Virus record (IMG/VR): IMGVR_UViG_3300033994_000338
Location: 1-21,588 of that record
Source of the DNA: a virus
Reading direction: 5' to 3' (one strand)
DNA: 21,588 bases
Positions 11,718 to 17,246 of this stretch are shown one piece after another (within the stretch, counting starts at the first letter, position 1; each line of letters starts with the position of its first letter). A model generated the notes under the pieces. It worked only from the letters and a program-made list of their open reading frames with translations. It was not told the DNA's origin and did no database searches. The position numbers were made by a program, and so were the translations under genes.

Positions 11718-12617
11718 TTATTTACCCTTCTTTACTGTTAGATAAGGAGTCCCGCCGTTGCGAGAACTCCGAGTCGCTACAACGTAGCGTTCCGACCCTA
11801 CTTCGATTACTGCGGTTTTCGCAGAACCCATTTGGTCGAGAGTCCTAGACTTTAGTTCGTTTAGTTTCGTTGTTAGAGCGTCGATCTCAGACTGAGTGTT
11901 CTGAAGGTCGATTCCTAACTGTTGCGCTATCTCTTCTTCCCGGTTCTCTATCTCCGGGTGAAGAAGTTTCGCAGTTTCGTAAGTGTTAGCCGCGCCGTCC
12001 CAGTCTGGCGGGGTCTGAAGTTGTAGAGCTTTGCGGAACTCTTTAGCGGCTTCAAGCATTACTTCGAACTCGAACTGGTCGAACTCTATCTCGTAGGTTT
12101 CGAAGCGTGAGTCGATAAGTCCGACTAGAACTGCTTTCTTTAGACCAAGCACTCCGAGATACCAGAGAATCTGCGCTCGGTAGTTAGCGGGGACTTCACC
12201 GCCCCAGTAGCGACCAGAGAACTTGACTTCGATTAGTCCTAGTTCGCCGTTCTCGTCTACAAAGAGAGCGTCCGGGTTTGCTCTAGCCCACTCTTCGAAA
12301 CTGCTAGCCCAAGTTCCCGTCCGATAGAACGTCCAGTTAGGTTTTGTTTTTGCGAAGAAGTCGAGAATCGGTTGCTCGAAGTGAGTTCCTAAAGCCATAG
12401 CGGTCGAAACAGGAATCTCGTTCGGGATAGCGCCTATCGCTTTGTAATAGCGTGTAACCGCAGACTCCCACTCGTTCACGCCGATAATCGAACCGATCGT
12501 AGAACCCGTAATAACTCCCGGTTCTTCTCGAAGCTTTGCCCACTCTTCAGACCCGGACTCGAAAACCCCTAAACAGATTGCGTCCGTAATCTGATCGTGC
12601 TGTGTAATTTCTTTCAT
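11718..12617 (-). CDS. YqaJ-type viral recombinase (5'-3' exonuclease)
   Basis: A 299-residue protein. Seen: SEEWAKLR and GVITGSTIGSIIGVNEW (about 23-50), ALGTHFEQPILDFF (75-88, with the metal-binding glutamate E81), NPDALFVDENGELGLIEVKF (114-133, with the catalytic D116, E130 and K132) and YRAQILWYLGVLGL (146-159, with Q149). This is the PD-(D/E)XK arrangement of lambda exonuclease-like YqaJ nucleases, which make single-stranded tails for an annealing protein. The ERF protein downstream is its natural partner. After residue 200 comes a coiled-coil (IDALTTKLNELKSRTLDQMG) before a beta-rich C-terminus. An AAGGGTAA ribosome-binding stretch precedes the ATG, within an inverted repeat shared with whiB. 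Confidence 0.9.
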   Translation of the reverse strand: MKEITQHDQITDAICLGVFESGSEEWAKLREEPGVITGSTIGSIIGVNEWESAVTRYYKAIGAIPNEIPVSTAMALGTHFEQPILDFFAKTKPNWTFYRTGTWASSFEEWARANPDALFVDENGELGLIEVKFSGRYWGGEVPANYRAQILWYLGVLGLKKAVLVGLIDSRFETYEIEFDQFEFEVMLEAAKEFRKALQLQTPPDWDGAANTYETAKLLHPEIENREEEIAQQLGIDLQNTQSEIDALTTKLNELKSRTLDQMGSAKTAVIEVGSERYVVATRSSRNGGTPYLTVKKGK

Positions 12618-12620
12618 TAG

Positions 12621-12655
12621 TTACCCTTTCAGCGTTTGTCTTTACGCTAGGGTAA
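12621..12655. repeat. Inverted repeat across the divergent gap between the exonuclease gene and whiB
   Basis: TTACCCT (12621-12627) and AGCGT (12631-12635) face ACGCT (12644-12648) and AGGGTAA (12649-12655). That makes a 12-base-pair inverted repeat with a 3-base bulge (TTC) on the left and an 8-base centre. It fills the 46-base gap between the two divergent starts. The outer arms contain the AGGGTAA ribosome-binding stretches of both genes, so part of the symmetry follows from that. The inner AGCGT/ACGCT is extra and could be an operator for a dimeric regulator. Confidence 0.55.
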
Positions 12656-12663
12656 AACTTACT

Positions 12664-12957
12664 ATGAGCCACCGACAAAGCAAACTCTATTCTGAGCTAA
12701 CGTTATCTATTCGTAATCTTGGGCAAGATCCGCCCTGCGTCGAAAGATACCTGCTTTACTACCCCGAAGGCGACGAAGCGTTCATAAGGTCTAGCAATAA
12801 GGAAGCGAAAGCGGTCTGCCAGACCTGCCCGGTTATTCAAAAGTGCCTAGATTACGCCCTGTCCGCTCAGGAAGCCGAAGGGGTTTGGGGCGGGACGACC
12901 GCTAGAGAGCGGGAATCACTTATCGCGGCGAAGAAGCAGACGCGCCTGAATAGTTAG
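12664..12957 (+). CDS. whiB: WhiB-family iron-sulfur transcriptional regulator
   Basis: The only plus-strand gene. Of 97 residues, the four cluster cysteines are C25 (in PPCVERY), C52, C55 and C61 (VCQTCPVIQKC), followed by GVWGGTTARERE (73-84), the G[VI]WGG turn, and a basic tail (AAKKQTRLN) for DNA contact. WhiB proteins hold a 4Fe-4S cluster, bind the principal sigma factor and control promoters; they are restricted to Actinobacteria and their phages. Phage WhiB can repress host whiB genes and affect superinfection. The divergent placement and the intervening inverted repeat suggest it controls the recombination operon and itself, which is inference. An AGGG lies upstream of the ATG. Confidence 0.95.
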   Translation: MSHRQSKLYSELTLSIRNLGQDPPCVERYLLYYPEGDEAFIRSSNKEAKAVCQTCPVIQKCLDYALSAQEAEGVWGGTTARERESLIAAKKQTRLNS

Positions 12958-12978
12958 AAGCTTGACGATAAGCCAAGA

Positions 12979-12995
12979 GAGCAAGGTTACTGCTC
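12979..12995. terminator. Small stem-loop between convergent genes
   Basis: GAGCA (12979-12983) and TGCTC (12991-12995) form a 5-base-pair stem with a 7-base loop, between the whiB stop and the convergent membrane-protein gene, overlapping the latter's stop codon. No U-tract follows in either direction, so it is at best a weak terminator. Confidence 0.25.
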
Positions 12996-13328
12996 GTCGT
13001 CTAGGTCGCCGTAATCTGCCCAGTCGAACTCTTCCATTTCGGCGATCTCTAAAGCGTCCTTGATGTTCTCGTTATCTTCCGCCTGTTGAGCGACTACCGC
13101 CCTAAAGGTCTTTTCGATATCGGCTAGAGTCCAATGAGCTTTCCAGATAAGGATTACGCCTAGCACAGTTACGATCGTGCCGAGAACAGTTCCGACGGCG
13201 ATCATACCGCCCCAGAACCAGCCCACAGGGGTAGGGGCTGAGATTCCCGCACCCGTTAGAAAGAAAGCCATAAAGATACCGATAATTCGGATACCGATAC
13301 TCTTGAGAATCTTCTTTGTGCTATCCAT
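12987..13328 (-). CDS. Two-helix membrane protein of the lysis cassette (holin candidate)
   Basis: The 113-residue protein has a basic N-terminus (MDSTKKILKSIGIRI), a first hydrophobic helix (IIGIFMAFFLTGAGI, about 15-29), a short loop with PTPVG, and a second longer one (GGMIAVGTVLGTIVTVLGVILI, about 40-61). The last 50 residues are soluble and strongly acidic, ending DYGDLDDEQ. It overlaps the M23 peptidase gene by 8 bases. A two-helix protein next to an endolysin is the usual context of a holin, though acidic tails of this length are less common; it may instead be a second lysis membrane protein. It faces whiB convergently. Confidence 0.7.
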   Translation of the reverse strand: MDSTKKILKSIGIRIIGIFMAFFLTGAGISAPTPVGWFWGGMIAVGTVLGTIVTVLGVILIWKAHWTLADIEKTFRAVVAQQAEDNENIKDALEIAEMEEFDWADYGDLDDEQ

Positions 13329-13827
13329 TTACTTTTGCTTCCTGTTCTGCGACTCGGCGGCTAATGTATTTGTGAGCGTCCCAAACTTTGCCGACCGCCC
13401 CGCCCTTAGTAACGTTCGATAGCGTGAAGTGTAGGTGAACCCCGCTCGAAGCCGACCCGGTAGTCCCTGCGCCGCCCATAGAGTCCCCAGACTTGACCTT
13501 AGTTCCGACCTTTAGCGGCGACTGCGTGTTTAGGTGGCAATACATAAAGAAAAGAGTTGCGGGTTTCTGCTCTTTACCCCAAGGGCAGTTAGCGACCTTT
13601 AGTTCGACGACCCAGCCGAGAATGTCCGACCAATAGTTAGCGGAAACTACTCCGTCGTTTACCGCTGGGAGTGGAGTGTTCTTTGTGAACGGGTAAATCT
13701 TCTTCTTAGTTTTAGGATCTAACCCGTTGTAGTCGCAACCCCTATGCGGGCGACCCGTTAGTCGTTTACGTTCCGGGCTTAGTGAACCGAACTCGTCGAA
13801 TACTACGGGAAAAGGTAACTGCCACAT
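13321..13827 (-). CDS. M23-family peptidase (endolysin)
   Basis: A 168-residue protein with RPHRGCDY at about residues 26-33 (H28 and D32 as HxxxD zinc ligands), YCHL at 96-99 and GVHLHF at 129-134 (HxH). These are the metal site and catalytic histidine of lysostaphin-type M23 endopeptidases, which cleave peptide cross-bridges in peptidoglycan. It is a single catalytic domain with no cell-wall binding module and no signal peptide, so it needs a holin to reach the wall. It lies between two membrane-protein genes. A tail-associated role is possible but the cassette layout favours host lysis. Confidence 0.88.
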   Translation of the reverse strand: MWQLPFPVVFDEFGSLSPERKRLTGRPHRGCDYNGLDPKTKKKIYPFTKNTPLPAVNDGVVSANYWSDILGWVVELKVANCPWGKEQKPATLFFMYCHLNTQSPLKVGTKVKSGDSMGGAGTTGSASSGVHLHFTLSNVTKGGAVGKVWDAHKYISRRVAEQEAKVNG

Positions 13828-13829
13828 TT

Positions 13830-14045
13830 TTAGATTCCTAACAATTTTGCGAGAACGATACCGAGTAGCCCCGATAGTGAAGCTATGCCTAGAACTGCCC
13901 AGCGAAACTGCTCTAGCAGTCGGATTCGCTTTTCGTGATCGAGAACGTTGCGCTCAGTCCAAGTGATGTGATTCGGCAACCGCTCATTTAGGATAGTTAC
14001 TTCTCTAATGAGTTCCTGCGCCCACATTGGGACTTGTTCTTCCAC
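13830..14045 (-). CDS. Holin-like protein with C-terminal membrane helix (71 aa)
   Basis: An N-terminal coiled coil (MWAQELIREVTILNERL, then ERNVLDHEKRIRLLEQF) is followed by a single C-terminal hydrophobic helix, WAVLGIASLSGLLGIVLAKL (about 49-68). This tail-anchored layout resembles the XhlA group of small lysis proteins. The start is GTG at 14043-14045; the ATG seven codons later is an alternative. It ends two bases before the peptidase gene and 45 bases after the next upstream gene's region. Together with the two-helix protein after the peptidase it suggests a two-membrane-protein lysis system. Confidence 0.65.
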   Translation of the reverse strand: MEEQVPMWAQELIREVTILNERLPNHITWTERNVLDHEKRIRLLEQFRWAVLGIASLSGLLGIVLAKLLGI

Positions 14046-14082
14046 GCGTCGATTCTTTCTATCGGGCGTAGGGTTTCAAGTT

Positions 14083-14340
14083 TTATTCGGGTAGAGCTTC
14101 GGGCTCTACTACTTCGACTTCTTCTTCGGGTTCGGGTCGCGGCTTAGTAGGCTCGTTCGGGTTGTCGCCCGGTAGTTCCGAAGTCGGATCGGTTAGCGAA
14201 AGAATTACCTGCGCCGCCCACGCTTCAGCTTCACCTTGAGCCCAAGCCGAGCCGTCTGGCCAAGTAGGTTGAAACATAAAAGGCGTTTCGTTGTCGCCTT
14301 CGAAGATTAGAACTGCGCCGTCTACTATTTCGTATCTCAT
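14083..14340 (-). CDS. Hypothetical tail-associated protein (85 aa)
   Basis: The first 50 residues (MRYEIVDGAVLIFEGDNETP, then MFQPTWPDGSAWAQGEAEAW) match a pattern I know from small proteins found next to phage tail-fibre genes, with no fixed function; tail-fibre chaperones are one possibility. The last 35 residues are low-complexity, rich in P and E (KPRPEPEEEVEVVEPEALPE). It starts with ATG in a TAATG junction with the fibre gene, so it is made in proportion to it. Evidence for a chaperone role is positional only. Confidence 0.6.
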   Translation of the reverse strand: MRYEIVDGAVLIFEGDNETPFMFQPTWPDGSAWAQGEAEAWAAQVILSLTDPTSELPGDNPNEPTKPRPEPEEEVEVVEPEALPE

Positions 14341-15398
14341 TATCCGTTACTTGGTCCAAATCCGCCAGTTAGTCTGCTGGCATAGCTCGCCGTCGATCCT
14401 GTGTTTACTGAAGAGAAAGAGCCAGTAGCCCCGGTCGTGCTTCTAAAAACTGTTCCGTCGCCGTTGAAGATAACGTAAGTCCCGTTTCCGTAAACGATAT
14501 TGTTACTTTGTTTTGACGCTGGCATAGAGATAGAAGCCCACGTTCCTAGCGGTGTAGTAAGTTTATACGCCGTTGCCGCGTTGTAACCGCCAGACAAAAC
14601 CCAAAGCTCATTATTAGCAATAAACATAGGGCTATTCACGTTTGAGAGAGTAGACATTGTCGTCCAAGTTGGCGACGCGGTAGCGATATTTGCGGTTCTG
14701 TAAATAACGCCGCTGTAATCTTCTACAAACCAATAGCCCTGCCAGAAAATAATATCCCTAAAGTAGTTCGCGGCGGGCGGTGTATAGAAAGCCCAGTTAG
14801 ACCAACCTAACTTACCTGCTCCGTCGAACTCGACGGGCATAATACCTGACCCTGATGTTCCCTGAGTCGTAAACCTAGCCCATTGAGTCGTATTGTTATC
14901 GCTTAGAACTGCCCAAGTCGAAGCCCCGTCCCAAGCAGGGCGACACATAGCCGTAGCGTAAGGGGCTGATCCGTAATACTGACGCAACTTCGCAGACTGA
15001 TCCTGAATACGGGACTGCGTATTTATTCCCCAGTAAAGATTTGCCCCAGCCGCCGTCTGAAACCACCCGTTATTAGTAGGGGTGTTATTATTTGACTGAT
15101 TATTGTAGTCGCCGTCTAGTTTCCCAGTAAGAAGATCCTTGGTAAACGAAGGAATATAGTTTGCGCCGCCGTTCCACCATTGCCAGCCAAGAGTTGACCC
15201 GTGATAGGTCAAGTATTGCTGAGTAACCGAACCCGGTGTTGTGCGCGAAGTCCAAGTAGACCCGTCCGGGCTAGTTCTAAAAGTAGAAGTTGCGTCCGCA
15301 AAAGCAAAAAGTCCTTCTGCCGATACGTTGCCAACGCTTGTCCTATTGAACTTATCAAAAGTCCTAATGCTTGATTTAGAGAGTGAAGAGATCGCCAC
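14340..15398 (-). CDS. Putative tail fibre / receptor-binding protein with propeller-like repeats
   Basis: A 352-residue protein rich in S, T, N, G, W and Y. Repeating units can be seen with a D/N-G-T-x-F/W-x-S/T-T pattern: FRTSPDGSTWTSRTTPG (about 40-56), VIYRTANIATASPTWTTMST, and YGNGTYVIFNGDGTVFRSTT near the end, each followed by a hydrophobic strand such as NNELWVLSGG. This resembles BNR/sialidase-like beta-propeller repeats seen in phage receptor-binding and tail-tip proteins. Position at the end of the tail module agrees. GTG at 15396-15398 has AGGGG seven bases upstream. No enzymatic residues could be identified; carbohydrate binding is an inference. Confidence 0.65.
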   Translation of the reverse strand: MAISSLSKSSIRTFDKFNRTSVGNVSAEGLFAFADATSTFRTSPDGSTWTSRTTPGSVTQQYLTYHGSTLGWQWWNGGANYIPSFTKDLLTGKLDGDYNNQSNNNTPTNNGWFQTAAGANLYWGINTQSRIQDQSAKLRQYYGSAPYATAMCRPAWDGASTWAVLSDNNTTQWARFTTQGTSGSGIMPVEFDGAGKLGWSNWAFYTPPAANYFRDIIFWQGYWFVEDYSGVIYRTANIATASPTWTTMSTLSNVNSPMFIANNELWVLSGGYNAATAYKLTTPLGTWASISMPASKQSNNIVYGNGTYVIFNGDGTVFRSTTGATGSFSSVNTGSTASYASRLTGGFGPSNG

Positions 15399-15408
15399 GA
15401 TCTATCCC

Positions 15409-15741
15409 CTAGACGATTTCTGAACCGAAAGCCGCAAAAGTTAGGTTAGCGTTTCCAGCGTAGACAGTTAGAACGTCCGAAGCGTCCATAGTAATACCGA
15501 GAGTCAAGTTAGTTGAATCGTTCGCCGCAATAGCCACGTCATAAGCTAGATAGTGAGTATTTGCTAGAGTTGCCCCGTCTGGACGAACTGCGATACGAAA
15601 AGTCGTAGCAGTAGCCCCGCGATTACAGACAACTAGCGTCGAGATAACAGTCTGCTTACCTGCGCCGACAGTATACATATCGGTCGAAGTAGTCGCTGAA
15701 GTTGCGTTCTGAGCTAGAACTTTATATGAAGTAGTTGGCAT
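15409..15741 (-). CDS. Virion structural protein (tail-tip/decoration type)
   Basis: A 110-residue beta-rich protein: TDMYTVGAGKQTVISTLVVC, then NRGATATTFRIAVRPDGATL, then NDSTNLTLGITMDASDVLTV and a C-terminal FAAFGSEI. The pattern (LYTVPxxxQTVVSTxVVCNRG..AxxFRIAVRP..A, TLGITL..SDVxTVYA) is familiar from small structural proteins encoded near tail fibres in many phages. It probably folds as an immunoglobulin-like or jelly-roll domain and sits on the virion surface. Function is not established. It lies 10 bases before the fibre gene. Confidence 0.7.
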   Translation of the reverse strand: MPTTSYKVLAQNATSATTSTDMYTVGAGKQTVISTLVVCNRGATATTFRIAVRPDGATLANTHYLAYDVAIAANDSTNLTLGITMDASDVLTVYAGNANLTFAAFGSEIV

Positions 15742-15745
15742 TTAT

Positions 15746-16003
15746 TTATGCTCCCATTAGTAGAAATTGGTCAAAACCGCCGCCGCCGCCGACAGACTGC
15801 CAAGCCGCCCCGTCGTAAACAGTAACTTCGTTAGTATCCGCAAGATAAGACATCATACCTTCAGAAACCGCAGTCCCCAAAGCCGAGCTTCTAGCCGCCG
15901 AAGAAGCAAAGACCATAACAGTCTGATCCATTAGATAGCCTTGAACGTTTACGGCAGTAAGAACTTCACCTGCCGAAAAGACTTTGCGACCAAGACCGGG
16001 CAA
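15746..16003 (-). CDS. Small tail-associated protein (85 aa)
   Basis: An 85-residue protein containing FSAGEVLTAVNVQGYLMDQT, then VMVFASSAARSSALGTAVSE, GMMSYLADTNEVTVYDGAAW and a glycine run before FDQFLLMGA. The NVQGYLMDQxVMVFA and EGMxxYLxDTxxVxVYDGAAW blocks recur in small proteins beside phage tail genes; they may form the N-terminal attachment or trimerisation part of fibres. The start is TTG at 16001-16003, supported by an AAGGAG seven bases upstream, one of the best ribosome-binding sites in the window. Role inferred from context. Confidence 0.65.
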   Translation of the reverse strand: MPGLGRKVFSAGEVLTAVNVQGYLMDQTVMVFASSAARSSALGTAVSEGMMSYLADTNEVTVYDGAAWQSVGGGGGFDQFLLMGA

Positions 16004-16013
16004 TTGGGACTCC

Positions 16014-17246
16014 TTAGAAACCTAGAACGTTGCTATTAGTATCTAGCATACCAAATACAGGGTCGTCCAAAACTAGGTAAGTTAGATCGACTGTAGCCAG
16101 ACCGAAGTTTACGATATGTTCGCCCGCGATATCGACTGAGTGATTTAGGCGGATAATCTCGGCGTAGCGGACGATAGCGGGCGGTAGATTCGACGGCAAG
16201 AACGTAACCTTTACCACCGATCCGAGTTCGAGTCCGAGAATCTGATTTTGCTCGGCTTCGGTAAGACTATTTAGGCGGACGTTTAGAGAGTCGAACCTGT
16301 ATTGCGGTTGCGAGTATTTCGAAGCAAGAAATAGAGCGGTATCGGTGAGCTGAGTATCGTCATTTAGCAGAAGGTCATTGAGCGTTAGGTTATAGATTCC
16401 GTAAGCGTTCTGAGAATCCGTATCGTTAGCGATAACCTGCGTCGAAGTGATAACCGAAGAAGCGACTATCTCGTTAGCCAAATCTTCCGACCCATACATA
16501 ACCACTAAATCTTGATAAGGGATACCCGTCCCAGTATTAGACAACTCGATAAGCCCCACCGAGCTAGGCGCAACAGTTCTATCCTGAAAAGTCGCTTTCC
16601 CGTCCTTAGCAATAAAGAACCGCCCAAGCTCAGACTGCTCGACCTTCTGAATATAGGCTAGTGCGCTAGTCCCTTCGGCGATCACGTCCGCACCGAGATA
16701 AGCCGACCCGGTATCTATCTGGCGGTTATCGGGCGCCCAGTCCACAAAAGGACTATCAAGAATTGCGTTTACTCTCGCCCCCGAAAACTGCGCCGTAGCG
16801 GTAGAAGCGGGCAAAGTCTGATTAGTAAGCTCGGCGAACCCGTCCGAAGTAACAAAGGAAGCAACCGCGTCGCCGTTCGAAGAATAAGCAAGATTCCAGT
16901 CGTCTACCGAACCGAAATACTGAATAGCGTCATTAGTCCAAATACGAACCTGCCGTTTAGGAATAATGTTTCCGAAATAAGGCGACGCTTCATAAGTTGG
17001 GTCATAGTAGCGATTCTGATTATTCAACTCGACGACCGCTTCACCCGAAGAGAAGTTCCCAATATCGTTAGCCTTACCCCGCTGAATAGTGAAACCCGTA
17101 ACGTCGCCCGTAATGTCGATAAAGATAGTTCCGCCGAGAACCCAGTTCGGATCGTCGAGTTTACCCGCTACCGGGTCGTCAAGAACTAGAAATGGTCCAC
17201 CCGCACCGCGCAGGTCGAACCCGATTTCGACTTTCTCAGTAGGCAT
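16014..17246 (-). CDS. Minor tail protein (tail-tip)
   Basis: A 410-residue protein directly after the tape measure, where distal-tail or tail-tip proteins are encoded. Blocks FTIQRGKANDIGNFSSGEAV, ELNNQNRYYDPTYEASPYFG and IPKRQVRIW (about 52-103) match the actinophage tail-tip pattern (RG+xxxxxxFxxGxAxVxLxNxxRxxDPxxxxSPF-G). An unusual feature is a repeated segment at the two ends: LVLDDPVAGKLDDPNWVLGG at 20-39 and LVLDDPVFGMLDTNSNVLGF at 391-410. The start ATG is part of a TAATG junction with the tape measure gene. It probably forms the baseplate hub or tail tip that contacts the fibre proteins downstream. Confidence 0.75.
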   Translation of the reverse strand: MPTEKVEIGFDLRGAGGPFLVLDDPVAGKLDDPNWVLGGTIFIDITGDVTGFTIQRGKANDIGNFSSGEAVVELNNQNRYYDPTYEASPYFGNIIPKRQVRIWTNDAIQYFGSVDDWNLAYSSNGDAVASFVTSDGFAELTNQTLPASTATAQFSGARVNAILDSPFVDWAPDNRQIDTGSAYLGADVIAEGTSALAYIQKVEQSELGRFFIAKDGKATFQDRTVAPSSVGLIELSNTGTGIPYQDLVVMYGSEDLANEIVASSVITSTQVIANDTDSQNAYGIYNLTLNDLLLNDDTQLTDTALFLASKYSQPQYRFDSLNVRLNSLTEAEQNQILGLELGSVVKVTFLPSNLPPAIVRYAEIIRLNHSVDIAGEHIVNFGLATVDLTYLVLDDPVFGMLDTNSNVLGF

